From assembly GCA_022606425.2 (NCBI GenBank), contig JAHDVF020000494.1, positions 124,001 through 188,000 of the forward strand: a DNA stretch of 64,000 nucleotides. Direction: 5' to 3'. The position numbers and the translations under genes were made by a program. Shown piece by piece: positions 10,428-21,539 of the stretch. Position 1 is the first letter of the stretch. Each line of letters starts with the position of its first letter. The notes under the pieces are model-generated. The model was not told the DNA's origin and searched no databases. It saw only the letters and a list, made by a program, of their open reading frames with translations. Origin of the DNA: Lepidostoma basale. Its lineage: Eukaryota; Arthropoda; Insecta; Trichoptera; Lepidostomatidae.

Positions 10428-10690
10428 TTCTTCTTCTTCCTTGTTGTTGACCTATGTTATGTGGTCTGTTCTCGAAAGGGTTGCTCCTTCCTTGAGGTAG
10501 ATTCCCAGCTGTCCTTCCATCTTTTAAGAGATCTTCGACGAGTCCCGTAGTACAATATAAGGGAGTCTGGTGGTGTCCATTATTTGGAAATGACCATACC
10601 AGTCCCCTTTTCGCTGTCTACTCCATCTAATAATATCCTCAACCTTACATATCTCTATAATTCTGGTGTTTTTCACGCGATCTCTGTGTC
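10428..10690 (-). mobile_element. LINE 3' fragment, GAA-tailed
   Basis: CTTCTTCTTCCTTG, then GGTCTGTTCTCGAAAGGGTT and CAGCTGTCCTTCCATC, are shared with 30888-31165. It is probably the same LINE lineage as the element at 45881. Frames are broken. Confidence 0.65.
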
Positions 10691-10905
10691 TCGATCGCCT
10701 TATAAATTAATAATAATAAAAAAACTATTCGGATATAATATTTACATACACAATTTTTTTTAAATCTAAGTATCCTTATTAGTAAAAGACACATAATTTA
10801 CCACATCAACCATAATTTTTTTTTGAGTTTCATCCAACAAATTTCAAAAATAAAAAAATTAGTAATATTCCATCATCTCTTTCACTACCGATTTATTATA
10901 TAAAG

Positions 10906-11170
10906 TATTATATTATGAATAAAATTATAAATGGTTTGGACATAAAGAATGAATGGTTGAGAAAGTATACGTTATCAATGTAAATGAAATACTGAGTCGA
11001 GGAAGACCGTGGTAAACATGACCAAATGAATCATATTTTAAAAGTCGGCCATATGACAATAGAAATTGAAAGAATCGACGTGCGTTTCTGACTCGCTAGA
11101 TCAATGTGGAGGACCAAGAGAGGTGTCTCAGGATAGAAAAGTGTGGCGGTCCATAATCTCTGCCTTCTTT
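10906..11170 (+). mobile_element. LINE-T 3' fragment, decayed
   Basis: ATGGTTTGGACATAAAGAAT starts the conserved WFGHMER block. GTCGGCCATATGAC and AAGTGTGGCGGTCC follow. The tail is absent and the frame is lost. Confidence 0.75.
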
Positions 11171-11564
11171 ACGGTTTGTTTGTTTAACTTACACAGGGTA
11201 GAATAATGTATTCTAACCAGATGATTAATGTCTATGCGTGTGTAACATTTCGCATCATAATATATTATGATTAGTTGTTTCAAAATGGCACCCACAGGCG
11301 GCTGTCATTTGAAGCTTCACACAAAAAAGTTAATAGTTAACAAGTAACCCTCCCCTCACCTTCTAACAATATCCAATTTCATCTCAAAGAAAGAAATTTC
11401 CAACATGTGGGGGAGCAATAGTCTTCGGGCTGGTACTCCTTAAAAGACAATATCCAAGACAAGGTGATTAATGTATTTTGAATTCGGAACATGTCAAGAC
11501 TTGTTAAATTGCGTAAGTGAATAAAACAATGTTTTTTTAATAATAAATTTAAAATTAAATTATT
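11171..11564. other. No recognised feature
   Basis: No supported gene or repeat. Confidence 0.4.
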
Positions 11565-11950
11565 ATTCTTCTTCTTCTCAGTCATATACCTCATGATTGA
11601 GTTGTGTTCATCCTGTAAACCCTTGACCATGGCACGCCATGCGCTCCTGTCACCCGCCAGTCTTCAGGAAGCAGCTAACGAGATACTAGTTAGCTTCCTG
11701 ATTTGATCAGACTAGGAGCTCGGTGATCGTCCTTGTGGTTGGCTTCCCTCCAATTGGCCCATGATGACGAGCTTTTCAATGTTGTCCTGATCTCTCCGGG
11801 CTATGTATCCAAAATATTTTAACACTCCGAGAGCACATCCACGAGAATCTAAACCTGATATCTAGCAGGTCAATGATCGACTGGTTTGTTCTTCTTGCCG
11901 TCCAGGATATACATTAAACGCAGCATTCGCCGCCAGCACCAAATCTCGAA
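11565..11950 (-). mobile_element. LINE 3' fragment, GAA-tailed
   Basis: It opens with CTTCTTCTTCTCAG. The minus strand encodes a broken LINE C-terminal region, with a duplicated AGCTAAC stretch near 11680. It is older than the LINE-T copies. Confidence 0.6.
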
Positions 11951-12037
11951 AGCATGTTAAAATTTAAATGACAATATTTATAATGATCTGTACTTACAAA
12001 TAAAATAACCAGATTATTATGAACTAATTAAAATAAG

Positions 12038-12520
12038 TAACTAACTAACTAACTAACTAACCATCACGCCGTCTCCCCGAAGGGGTAGGCAGAAATAATG
12101 GACTGCCACACTTTTCTTTCCTGACATATTTCTCTCGCTTCCTCAACATTCACACACCGTGTCATGCACGCGCGTCGATTTCTCTGACTACTCACATGGC
12201 CGACATTCAATATTTGATTTATTTGACCGTGACACGTTTTCCTCGGTCTTCCTCTATTTCTGGTTCCATTTACATCGTTAACATAAATTTTATTACCATT
12301 ATTTCTTTATGCATTCTTTCCATATGTCTAAACCATCTTAATGATCCTTTCATTATTTTGTTCATAACACCATCATTCGCACTGCATTCACTTCTTATAT
12401 ATTCATTCGATCCATACATTCGTCCCAAGAGATCTCATTAATACTGCATTTATTCTACTTTCATCCTTCTTTTGCTATTGCCATGCTTCGCTTTCATACA
12501 TAAGGGTCGGTAGAAGATTG
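12038..12520 (-). mobile_element. LINE-T 3' fragment with long TTAG tail
   Basis: (TAAC)n at 12038-12062 is the complement of a TTAG tail, followed by CATCACGCCGTCTCCCCGAA. The body matches the LINE-T C-terminus as far as the MYGSEAWN segment. Confidence 0.85.
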
Positions 12521-13032
12521 CATTCTTCTTCTATTAAAATAAGTATTCCATGGAAATTTACTTACACGTACATAAATAACTGATAGATTAATTTTTCTTT
12601 AAAATAAACGCTTTTTGAATCTTGCGTTTTGCTTTTTCAAATTAGTAGTTTTATTTATTAAAGCCCACGCGGGCTTTGGTTTCTCACGGCGGGGAAGAGG
12701 GATGTTTGGGATTGGGGTGAGAGGGGGAGTGGTGGTACTGGAATTCACCCTGTTAAATTAATCAGCAATCCGGCCTACAAAGGCTGTAATTAAGGGTTGT
12801 CACACACACCCCACCTGAGAAATTTTTTCTGGATTTTAACGGACAACTCCGTTGACGTATTCGAGCTTTTGACCTTTTTATACATTTGAGTGAAAGTAAT
12901 TATTAGCCACATAGTGGAGCGTGCTTTAGTTATGTTTTAATGATTGGTAAACGTAATAGATGTTGATATATTTTTGATAAACTTAATTCTTTTTATTTAT
13001 TCCTCTCTACTTTGTGATAAAATATTTTTATA
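12521..13032. other. No recognised gene; short GC-rich patch
   Basis: A G-rich stretch at 12690-12740 is unique here. Nothing else is recognised. Confidence 0.4.
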
Positions 13033-14060
13033 TTAGGTCCTTACATATGAAATTGGCGTTTTGTATGGGAGGAACATAAAGTTGATTTTTTTTAAATATA
13101 ATATATTTATTTAATCAAAGTATGTACCATTGCTATCTATGCACTTTTGCCATCTCATAGGTAGTTCATCGATTCCTTTACTAAAAAAAACATTCGGACG
13201 GGAATCAATAAAATCTTTGAAGTCGGTTTGGACTGCGCCATCGGAGTTGAATTTTTCCCTTGCAAGAAGTTTTCCAAATTTCGAAAAAAATAGTAATCTG
13301 TTGGGGCAAGGTCCGGAGAGTACGGTAGATGTCTTAGACATTCCAATTGAAGCTCTTCTAATTTGGTAGCCGTCTGTTGTGCAGTGTGTGGTCTAGCGTT
13401 ATCATGAAGCAGCAGTGGTCTAGAGCGATTAACCAGCCTCGGTTGTTTAGCAGCTAGCTTTTCCATCATGGTTTGCAGTTGCTGACAATAGACATCTGCC
13501 GTAATCGTCTGGCCAGATTTAAGAAAGCTGTAGTGAACGACACCAGCACTAGTCCCAATTTGCTTCAAGTGGATTAAAACAGTTTTATCACTAACACCGC
13601 AGCCTGCAGCTAACTCGGACGTGGTTTGCGATGGATCCGCTTCCACAATAGCCTTCAATTCTTCATTATCAACTTTGGTCTCCGGCCGTCCATGGGGCTT
13701 GTTCTGCAGGTCGAAATTTCCATAACGAAAACGTTGGAACCAAAAACGCACTGTGTTCTCTTTTGCGGCACCGTCGCCATACACATTATTAATCCTTCGA
13801 GCCGTTTCTGCAGCACTGGTGCCACGGTGGAACTCGCACTCGTAAATAACGCGATATTTCAAGTTTTCCATTTTGTAAACTGAGTGACGCAAAGAAAAGA
13901 AACAATTGAGGAAAAAACAAATGAATTATAATTTTCAAAACACAAATACTTGAGTAAATAGCTGTATAAATTTGAATTTGGAATTCCTAACCAAAGAGAA
14001 GATATTTGAGATCAAAGTTGCCAGTACGGCAAAACGCCAATTTCATATGTAAGGACCTAA
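13033..14060 (-). mobile_element. mariner element 1, internally deleted
   Basis: Perfect 31-bp terminal inverted repeats beginning TTAGGTCCTTACATATGAAA lie at both ends, with TA at 13031-13032 and 14061-14062 as target duplication. The element is 1028 bp against 1289 bp for its relative at 28521. Most of the difference is a 258-bp internal deletion. Confidence 0.95.
13111..13892 (-). pseudogene. mariner transposase, defective
   Basis: The N-terminal helix-turn-helix region is present (HRGTSAAETARRI, FWFQRF). So are the second and third catalytic aspartates in HDNARPHTA and YSPDLAPTDYYFF, separated by 34 residues as in mariner D,D34D. The block carrying the first aspartate (TCDEKW in copy 2) and the WVPHEL motif is gone through a deletion of 86 codons at about 13555. 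A one-base loss in a T run near 13250 shifts the frame, so the last ~50 residues are read in another frame. Confidence 0.9.
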
Positions 14061-14089
14061 TATTAATTTATGCTTGAACAATGAAGTAA

Positions 14090-14455
14090 AACTCCATATT
14101 AAAGAATTAATATGAATGAAAACGTCTGTCTTGTTCCTACAAACTCCCGTTTTATTATAAACTGTTAAATTAAAAAAACTTTGTTTAATGTATCACAATT
14201 GTATTTTTATTTTACGCGACAGCTGTTTAGTCAACCTATGTTGAAATTATCAGGTGTTAACACCTATCGCGTAAAATAAAAATACAAATGTGATACAAAA
14301 AACGAAGTTTTTTTTTTTAACAGTTTATAATGTTAAAATCATAGTGTTTCGGCCAAAACAATGGAGTTTAATTATATTTGATAATGCCTTAGAAGGGCCA
14401 GACATCTCATTATGTCTACAAAATAATACAACTCCTAGACGACGAACGTTTTAAT
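14090..14455. repeat. Palindrome M arms around palindrome E copy 4
   Basis: 14100-14150 (TATGAATGAAAACGTCTGTC) and 14381-14455 (TTTGATAATGCCTTAGAAGG) are the outer and right parts of a palindrome M. They enclose a palindrome E, which suggests nesting. Confidence 0.55.
14155..14330. repeat. Palindrome family E, copy 4
   Basis: The arms TTATAAACTGTTAAAT and its complement match copies 1 and 3. The minus-strand core reads CTGATAA, a TTCAAC/GTTGAC hairpin, then TAAAC, so G8 and G12 are both changed. Confidence 0.75.
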
Positions 14456-14459
14456 TATA

Positions 14460-15111
14460 TATATTATTTATTAAAATACAATACTTTATTCAGTTGTATA
14501 CAAACATGTTTCAAACAGCATTCAATCTTCTTCCATGCAAATCTCATAAATATTACTTATTAAATGTTATTATCATTTTAGTCCATCTTTGGTCTTGCAA
14601 CATTCTCCTAATCACATTACCTTATGGCCACCTTATGGCCACCAATTTCCTTTCAGTTCTAGCTCTCTGGAGAATATTTATGTTGTTGACATATCGGTCT
14701 AAGGAATGTGCAAGAACCAGCATAAATGTTACCATTTGCTTCAAACGAATCCATAGGATTGAAACATAGAAGAATAAGCCAGTTAAAATTAGGGTTAAGA
14801 CTATACACGCTTTTCAGCATAAATGGGCGCGGTGAGAGCCCTGCGGTCCATATTTATGGCGGGATATTCGTATGTCGTTATGCATGTAAATAAGCACATT
14901 TTGTGTGCCCCGAAGGACGGGTTTTCATTCCTAGTTATTGTGCGTCCCGCTCGGGCTAGCGGCTAGCCGCCCCTTCCACACTGGTCACTCCCTATTGTCC
15001 GCACTTCACCGCGGATAGTGTTTTGAATTATTCAATTTTCGTTTCAAAATGATTTGAATTTAAACCGGTACATTTCCCAGACTTCACCATTTGAAACTAC
15101 GAAGTACCATA
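14460..15111. other. No recognised gene
   Basis: CCTTATGGCCA is tandemly duplicated at 14622-14641. A GC-richer, unique block lies at 14820-15010. No coding signal is convincing. Confidence 0.4.
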
Positions 15112-15127
15112 TATGTTAATTGTAATA

Positions 15128-15245
15128 AAAGTTTTAATTAGAAGTAGAGGAAGACCGAGAAAAAACTTGGCACGATCAAATCAATCAATATATAATATTA
15201 AATATTGGCCACATAAAGAATCGAACAAATCGACGTGCCCAAATT
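15128..15245 (+). mobile_element. LINE-T scrap
   Basis: AGAAGTAGAGGAAGACCGAG and the following KTWHDQIN codons match LINE-T; the rest is lost. Confidence 0.65.
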
Positions 15246-15367
15246 TCAGAATACCAAAAAAATATTTGTTTGAAAAAACAACTTATAATTCAAACATTAC
15301 TCCATATTATTGTATTTATTAACTTAAATACATTTAAATAATAATTTTAACTACTTCCACCTTTGTC

Positions 15368-15425
15368 TTTATTTCGACGACGACCGGTTTCGCCAGGCTC
15401 GCTGACATCGACAGACTGGTCTGTA
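15368..15425 (-). repeat. Palindrome H-like hammerhead remnant
   Basis: The minus strand reads CTGTCGA, T, GTCAG pairing CTGGC around CGAGC, GAAA, then a CCGG stem III and a GTC triplet. Only A6 is changed (to T) in the core. No stem I complement is evident. Confidence 0.45.
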
Positions 15426-15544
15426 AAAACATCGTTTTATTTAATTATTATTTAAAATGAACTCCCATAAATAGATTTCAGTAAAATCGTTTGATTATCT
15501 TAAATACATTTTCTAGCAATAAACAAAATAAACTAATTTATGTA

Positions 15545-15785
15545 ACAAATATTTTTTGTGAATGTATACTTATACTTGTATACGAATATTGGGTTTCACC
15601 CATGGTGGGTGATTAATTCATGAAATTTAATTGTATCTCAATAGAGACGAAGATGCAAACATCTTTGCAACAAACATTGCAAATAGCTTTGCATCTTCGT
15701 CTCTATTGAAATACAATTAAATTTCATGAATTAATCACCCAACATGGGTGAAATCCGGTATTCGTATTCACAAAAAATATTTGTA
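15545..15785. repeat. Palindrome family F, empty form
   Basis: Arms of about 110 bp (CAAATATTTTTTGTGAA and on, through GGGTTTCACCC, to TAGAGACGAAGATGCAAA) face each other with only a short loop. These arms act as terminal inverted repeats of the longer F elements at 15900, 31385 and 60885. There is no hammerhead-like core. Confidence 0.8.
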
Positions 15786-15899
15786 ATCATTCTGGTCAAT
15801 TCTTTGGCATATAAAATAGGAATAATATTCCAGGCCACTTCTAAAACAATGCGCTAATGGCGATAGCCTTCACATTGTGTTAATAAAGTAGTTTGCTAA

Positions 15900-16235
15900 A
15901 TGCTAAAAATTAATCTCCATAGATGGCGTTAGTGTGTGGATTATATAGATTAATCTTAAAAAGATTAACATATGTAATTAAATCTACATAGATGGCGTAT
16001 TGAAACTGACATGTGAAGTTAAGCATAGATTTGTAACATATATACAACCTTTAAAAAAATTGTCTTACATGGTCATAAAGAAATAGGTGGAATGGGGAAT
16101 GTTGTAATTACATAAAGCGTGCGCTTAACCCAACCAATGACAGGTCATAAGTCCTGTAAACACCTTGATCAACCATATTCAGTTTCCAGTTTGCATCTTC
16201 GTCTCTATTGAGATACAATTAAATTTAATATATGT
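15900..16235. repeat. Palindrome family F, long form, right part
   Basis: The internal segments (ATAGATGGCG; GGAATGGGGAATGTTGTA; AACCCAACCAATGACAGGTC) are shared with 31385-32075 and 60885-61235. They are followed by one F terminal arm (TTTGCATCTTCGTCTCTATT). Confidence 0.7.
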
Positions 16236-16317
16236 AACCATAATTTTTCTATTGCAATTGTAGTGTTTGTCGTTCCCATTTTGGGTTTTTTATAAAACAT
16301 TTGAAACATTATTATTT

Positions 16318-16545
16318 TGTTGAATCGCTCTTTTTACATCATGACAGCATGAGCCAAATCGATGTAAAGGGTATTATAGCTATTATAGTGATTCTCGTGA
16401 CATGTGATTGGAAGGTAATCTATCGGCATTTTATTGTCACGTGAATTCCACACCAGACCAAAGACAGTGTGACAATCACATTGCCCTCGCCGGGAATCGA
16501 ACCCGTAACCTTCGGGGTGGCAGTCAATGCAATGTCGTGTTAATT
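16318..16545 (-). mobile_element. SINE S2, near full length
   Basis: Read on the minus strand: a tRNA-like head with the B box GGTTCGATTCC, a body (GACAATCACACTG in reverse sense), and a 3' end before (AAT)n. It matches copies at 19198, 33042, 51718 and 55255. The A box is not clear. Confidence 0.75.
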
Positions 16546-16595
16546 TATTAATTACATTAATGAAGAATTTATACTTCAGCAATGTGAATAAAACA

Positions 16596-16790
16596 CGAAA
16601 TCGAAGTAGACCGAGGAAAACGTGAAAATCAAATCAAACAAATTTTAAATGTCGGCCATACGAGGGGTCGAAGAAATCGATATGCGTGCAAGATATTATA
16701 CAACATATTATTTTTCCATAAGTTCTGAAAAGTTTCAGGATTGAATATTACGACAGTTCATTCTTACTGTCTGCCCCTTCGGAGAAATGT
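16596..16790 (+). mobile_element. LINE-T 3' fragment, decayed
   Basis: GTAGACCGAGGAAAACGTG and AATGTCGGCCATACGAGG match LINE-T; it ends near TCTGCCCCTTCGGAG. Confidence 0.7.
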
Positions 16791-16819
16791 CAAGATGCCT
16801 AGTTAATCACATACTCGTA

Positions 16820-16945
16820 TATCCTTCTTCTTCTCGTGTCATATCAGGTTTCCCCGACGTTGTCAATCACTTTTGTAGACTTCCCTGTCTTGCGTCGCCC
16901 GGAATAACTCCTCCACGCTTCCTATTCCAGTCCAATCTTTATTTT
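16820..16945 (-). mobile_element. LINE 3' end, GAA-tailed (C lineage)
   Basis: CTTCTTCTTCTCGTG, TCAGGTTTCCCCGACGTTG and ACTCCTCCACGCTTCC correspond to 52560-52700 and 57966-58080. Confidence 0.65.
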
Positions 16946-17319
16946 ATCTGTGAACGTGGTCTTCTCGCAGATCGACGTCTTTCATATTAGTGAAAGTACG
17001 TTCAGAAGGCAAAGGCTCTTAATTCTGGAGAGTATCTTGTCTTTCTTACGTCGAACCAACTCTCTTGCATTTCTGGTAATATACTATACACGTATACACA
17101 ATATATTATTAAACATATTCTCGATAGATGCCTTAAAAAATAATTTTGTAATGTATGTTAATGAAATAAACTCATTTGATTTATTTACTTAAAATAGTAC
17201 AAATGTACATTTGTGTTCTAATGATAAAACTTTTAAACAATTAAAAATCATGCTCTAGATATATATTTATATAAGACATGTTGGTTTCATATTTATTTAA
17301 TTCTACTCTAAATTGGTTC

Positions 17320-17540
17320 ATATCCTTCTCACTTCTGCCATCTTCCGCAATATCTTCATACATTTTCAGTGCTGTATATAAAGGGAATTTCGTTTTTTTT
17401 TCGAGCCTGTTTTATAGGGATGTTCTTTGTTAATTGAGATCTTCCTTAAGAATTCTTGCGATGTGTGCCCATCTTTAATGTTGCACACCGTCAAGTCGTT
17501 TGTCTTTGGTCAGGACCACGTCGTCCCTAATTTATTTTTA
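17320..17540 (-). mobile_element. Possible LINE fragment
   Basis: The minus strand around 17490-17520 reads NDLTVCNI, close to the LINE-T segment MTVCNI. Similarity elsewhere is weak. Confidence 0.35.
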
Positions 17541-17830
17541 CATTAATTAACTCATTTTAAAGCTTTTTATATAACAGCTAACTTATTCCTACCTCAGAGG
17601 GGTATACAAAATTATTAGTTTTTTTAATAATTTATTTATTATTTATTTGACACATTCACGATTGAGTGTTCCGTATCAAGCGAGTAATATATTTATATAC
17701 AAACAATTATTAAATCTTAAAATAACGTAATGTTGAATAAACAAACATTTATCATTGTTACATTGAGGTTATGTACATAATGTTTATGCGGCAAAAATAA
17801 CAAAGAACAAAATTTATACATTATTAAACA

Positions 17831-17960
17831 GTGGTCTAGGGGGTAGAACGCTTGGCTCCTGATCCAGGGGACTTGGGTTCGAGCCTACCAGACGACCTAC
17901 GACCAGTTTCCTTCTTCATAATAATGACCTATTTTCTGCTCTTATTGAAGATTGTGAAAT
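17831..17960 (+). mobile_element. tRNA-derived SINE head (S3)
   Basis: The A-box-like TGGTCTAGGGGG (17832-17843) and the B-box GGTTCGAGCCT (17876-17886) are spaced as in a tRNA gene. A CTTGG/CCAGG anticodon-arm-like stem lies between. The T-arm pairing is poor, so it is a SINE or pseudo-tRNA and not a working tRNA gene. An AT-rich tail follows. Confidence 0.55.
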
Positions 17961-18100
17961 AAATTCTACTATCATTGATTTAAATCTTTCGTATTAGTCT
18001 TTTTTTAAAGTCGTGAAAATACTATAATTTTAGATTACTGACTTATAAAAAATGATTCAATGAGATAAATGCATATTTTGATTATGATGAAAATAATGGA

Positions 18101-18204
18101 GGAGAAAAAGAGTAGGACAGAGTGCCGTATCGGTTAAAATGTGGCAGTCCATTCTTTCTACCTACCCCTACGGGGAGACGGCGTGATGGTAAGTTAGTTA
18201 GTTT
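18101..18204 (+). mobile_element. SINE S1, 5'-truncated
   Basis: AGTGCCGTATCGG and the shared tail CTACGGGGAGACGGCGTGAT followed by TTAG repeats match S1 at 44925 and LINE-T. Confidence 0.75.
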
Positions 18205-18349
18205 TATGACAATAATACTTAATCAGTTAGTTAGTTTTATGACAATAATAATCAACAGTGATGGGAATTCTTTTTTAATGGTTTGGCATTTCGCATATAT
18301 AATATAATTAATTACTGATAAACTCAAGGCGTTGAACATATTATGTATA

Positions 18350-18570
18350 GGGTGTTTTTTTTAGAGGTTTGGTTTTTAAGCTAGAAACATTGTTTCTACA
18401 GACTGTCAATTTGACAGTTGATAGTTGATTTGTAGTCGGTACGTTTTGCCATTTTGCCCAGTTACTCGATAAAGTTGTCGAAAATTGGACTTCACGATTG
18501 CGCTTCATTCGAGCTAGCCGTGGCGCTCAAATGTCCGAAATCATATTTAAACAATAATGGCATAAAATAA
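18350..18570 (+). mobile_element. TA-flanked DNA transposon, left end and transposase remnant
   Basis: The terminus GGGTGTTTTTTTTAGAGGTT follows a TA and matches both ends of 25202-25598. Inside, a short open frame (18451-18546) reads VENWTSRLRF, IRASRGAQMSEI, IFKQ, stop, which resembles the C-terminus of an IS630/Tc1/mariner-type transposase. The right end is missing. Confidence 0.6.
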
Positions 18571-18985
18571 CGTTTTTTTCCACCATTGAGTTAAAAATAA
18601 ACTCAAAAGTGTATGAAACAGTGTCTTAATTAATTTAATATTATAAATAATTAATGAAAACAAAAACAACCTTAACTTTTCCATTTTGTGAATCGAGCGT
18701 ATTCTATTTTCAAAAAAATTCGAAAGCTTTATACATATAAAGCGTGCCTCGGACAGTTCTCGGTGGTGGTACCTACGCGATATTATGTACGTGTACCGAG
18801 CTAGAGCGCAGATGGCAGTGTTATTAAATTATTCGCCTTCGCAAGAGTCGTCATTTCTCCCGGGACCTGGCTCCCGGCTTGACTCGGATCAGTTGTTATG
18901 TAACAACCCTGACATACATGAGAGGACATTCCACAACGAAAGCATCGAGGGATATTGTAAGCAGGATAAACATACGAGTATATAT
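18571..18985. other. No recognised feature
   Basis: 18730-18960 is more GC-rich and unique in this window. No coding or repeat signal is convincing. Confidence 0.35.
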
Positions 18986-18989
18986 ATTA

Positions 18990-19500
18990 TCAATGCTCAT
19001 AAAATGTCTGATTCCTTCTTAATATTTTTTCAAATGGTGATGAATAACATGAAACAAAGATTTAGTAAAAATAATTTAAAACACTTGTATGTATTGTTTT
19101 TACGCAAATTTATTCTTTTTTAGAACCAACCGATTTCGCTTCCACCGGGAAATCGTCAGTTATAGTTTTTTTTTTTACAATTACTGTATCCAATTTGTTT
19201 CTAGCTGATATATTGATTCTCGTGACATGTGATAGGTACCTAATCTATCGCCATTTTATTGTCACAAGAATTCTACACCAGACCAAAGACAGTGTGACAA
19301 TCACACTGCCATCGCCGGGAATCGAACCCGGAACATTCGGTATTATATTCGTTAAACTCATTGAATGTGTGATTCCTTCTTATTTTCAAATGGTAGGGAA
19401 TACCATAAAATAAATATTTAGTTAAAATTATTCCAATTATTTTTTAGAACTAACTGGTTTCGCACCAACATACAGTGGGAATTTTTTTGTCACAGTAACA
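18990..19500. repeat. Two direct palindrome-B-like units with S2 between
   Basis: Unit 1 (about 18990-19165) and unit 2 (about 19355-19500) share TGTCTGATTCCTTCTT-like starts, TTTCAAATGGT, and TTTTTTAGAAC followed by a B core on the minus strand. Both have the same orientation. The minus core of unit 1 reads CTGACGA (19159 to 19153), T, a hairpin, then GAAA (19137 to 19134). Unit 2 is more decayed. Confidence 0.5.
19198..19345 (-). mobile_element. SINE S2, partial
   Basis: CATCGCCGGGAATCGAACCC is the complement of the S2 B-box region, preceded by the body AGACAGTGTGACAATCACAC. The 3' end is missing. It sits between two direct B-like units. Confidence 0.75.
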
Positions 19501-19554
19501 AAACAGTTTGTATGGATGAATAAAAGTTTTCGGAAGAGACCTATATCCTGCAGT

Positions 19555-19760
19555 GGGAAGATCGAGGCTGAGACCAACCCTTCTTTCGACGTCACTATCC
19601 GTTCGGCCATCTGTTGTGAACATGCTACCTAAATACACAAATTCCCTCACCTGTTCCAAGTTCTCTTCGTTTACACTTATATTACAAACTGTCATTTGCT
19701 CTTCCGACATTCATCATTAAATCATTTGTTTTGCATACCTCATACATTCTCGACACCAAG
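19555..19760 (-). mobile_element. LINE-T connection segment
   Basis: The minus strand encodes MTVCNISVNEENLEQVREF, then VYLGSMFTTDGRTDSDVERR. This is the RT connection region that is missing from most copies and has few frame breaks. Confidence 0.8.
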
Positions 19761-20697
19761 ATTTATAATTTTCAGTTAATAAATTATTTATTTTTCTTCC
19801 TTACGATATCTTTTCTTTCTAAAAGAGCGCTCGTGTACGGGGCCCTAGAGAAGGCAGCCGCTATATTAGTATCAGAGACAAGACTGACGCATAATTAAAC
19901 AATAAATTACTAAAGATGCCGATGTACCCGATGTGCCGAGTACACCGCACGCCTGGCCAATATTTCGTCCCCATCGCTGCCCGTGACACGTGTTGCCCCT
20001 AAGCTCAGTGGTCGGCAAACTCATTTGTTAACCTTTCCCTTATGGTGCTAAAATAAAAACGTGCGTTCCGGTGTAGGGTAGTCAGTACGCGTTAAAAAAA
20101 ATAGCGATTTTAAATCGGAAAAATAGGAACATTCATAGCTAATCCTATTATATAATTATAATTGAAGTCAAAAATTATAATAATTGAGATTTAATTGCTA
20201 AAAACATCTGGCAACGCTCGCGGAACGGGCATAGACCCGCTCTGGTTGGAAGCCCGAAAGCGACTGCCGGCGGCGGCGGGATGGCCGAGAGTGAGAACAT
20301 TGAGCTAGAACATATACAAGAGTGAGATGCGAATATAGTGTCGCGTACTCAGCGCTACGAATTTTGTTTCCGATGTTCACAAAATACCTCCGATGTACCC
20401 GATGAATTCTGATTATTATTAATATTATTTTTTTATTCAATGCGTAAATACATTATGGAGGAATACCTAAAATCTTTACCTTGTATTTATTAAATGTACA
20501 GAGATATTGATGATTATTAGAAGCAACGTGTAGAAGATACCCATCACAGGGAAGGGAGGGTTAAAAGAGCCCAATATGAGCGAACACGAGCACAATATAT
20601 GTAGCAGTACAAAGATCCAAATTTCTTTGCAAGAACCCTGATTTTTTAAACGCGATTAAAACTAGTTTCACTGAATAAAACTATTAATTCTTTGTAT
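19761..20697. other. No recognised gene; hAT-like terminus inside
   Basis: CAGTGGTCGGCAAACTC at 20010-20026 resembles a hAT terminal repeat. 20210-20300 is GC-rich with GGCGGCGGCGGG. No open frame with a recognisable product. Confidence 0.4.
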
Positions 20698-20912
20698 GAT
20701 GAAAAGTGGACAAGAAGACTGCTGACTTGAAGACCGTGGACGGCAAAGAGAAGTGCAGGGCGACCGCAACTACAGTGGAAGGATGATCTGAACAGGCACG
20801 TCGGAATAACCTGGATGCAGTCTGCACAGGACAGAGTGACATGGAAGCGAATGGAGGAGGCCTTTGTCCAGGAGTGGACGGGAATAGGCTGAGGAAGAAG
20901 AAGAAGAATAAT
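20698..20912 (+). mobile_element. LINE 3' end, GAA-tailed
   Basis: The plus strand encodes GRPQLQWKDDL, ITWMQSAQDRVTWKRMEEA and FVQEWTGIG, a typical LINE C-terminus, then GAAGAAGAAGAAGAA. No 5' part remains. Confidence 0.75.
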
Positions 20913-21038
20913 TCTTTGTAATAATCTTATTCATATTTTTTTTTACATTTTATAATTAAATTTTGAACATTGTCATGTTTAATGTGATCAGAAGACTTTT
21001 TGATTGGACATTGGAAAAACAGGTATGATTGTTAAAAC

Positions 21039-21195
21039 GAATAAAAAGTTCTCTTTTTAAGAAATTTTATTATATTTTATGGGAATGACATGTTTCGTCT
21101 TATTTAGGCATTATCAAATGTTTTGGATATAATTTGACAAAGCCCTGATAATGCCACTCCAATGAAATATAATAAAACGTCTAGAAAACAGACAT
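21039..21195. repeat. Palindrome family M
   Basis: TTTTATTATATTTTATGGGA with GACATGTTTCG (21079-21101) faces CCCTGATAATGCCACTCCAA and ATATAATAAAACG on the right. The right-hand core box reads CTGATAA and the GAAAC is degraded. Confidence 0.7.
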
Positions 21196-21202
21196 TTGTC
21201 AT

Positions 21203-21378
21203 GAATGGACAAGACCAGACTCCCCTATATCGCATTGCATAATCAGCCTTATGGGCCTCGTCCTCGTGGAAGACTTTCTAAAAGAAAGAAGAACAGCTGG
21301 GAGTCTACCTCACAGGAGGAGCAACACTTTGGAGAACAGACCACATATGTAGGTCTACAACCAGGAAGAAGAAGATTT
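21203..21378 (+). mobile_element. LINE 3' end, GAA-tailed
   Basis: Codons for YIALHNQPYGPRPRG and LSKRKKNSWEST lead to a GAAGAAGAAGAT tail. It matches the 9108 copy and is probably related to the LINE at 45881. Confidence 0.65.
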
Positions 21379-21539
21379 AATATGGAGTTCCACATCAGTA
21401 TTTAAGAAACAATAAATATGATTGTTGTGTTTTTTTTAATGACATGCACGAATCCAGGTTCTCACTAATATGACTGATTAATTGTTGTATTTTAATATAT
21501 TCAATTTTGATAAAATTGAAATTTTATGTTTTTTAAACA

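Noticed and set aside
17831..17900. Functional tRNA gene
   Set aside because: The T-arm and acceptor pairing fail; only the A and B boxes are convincing.
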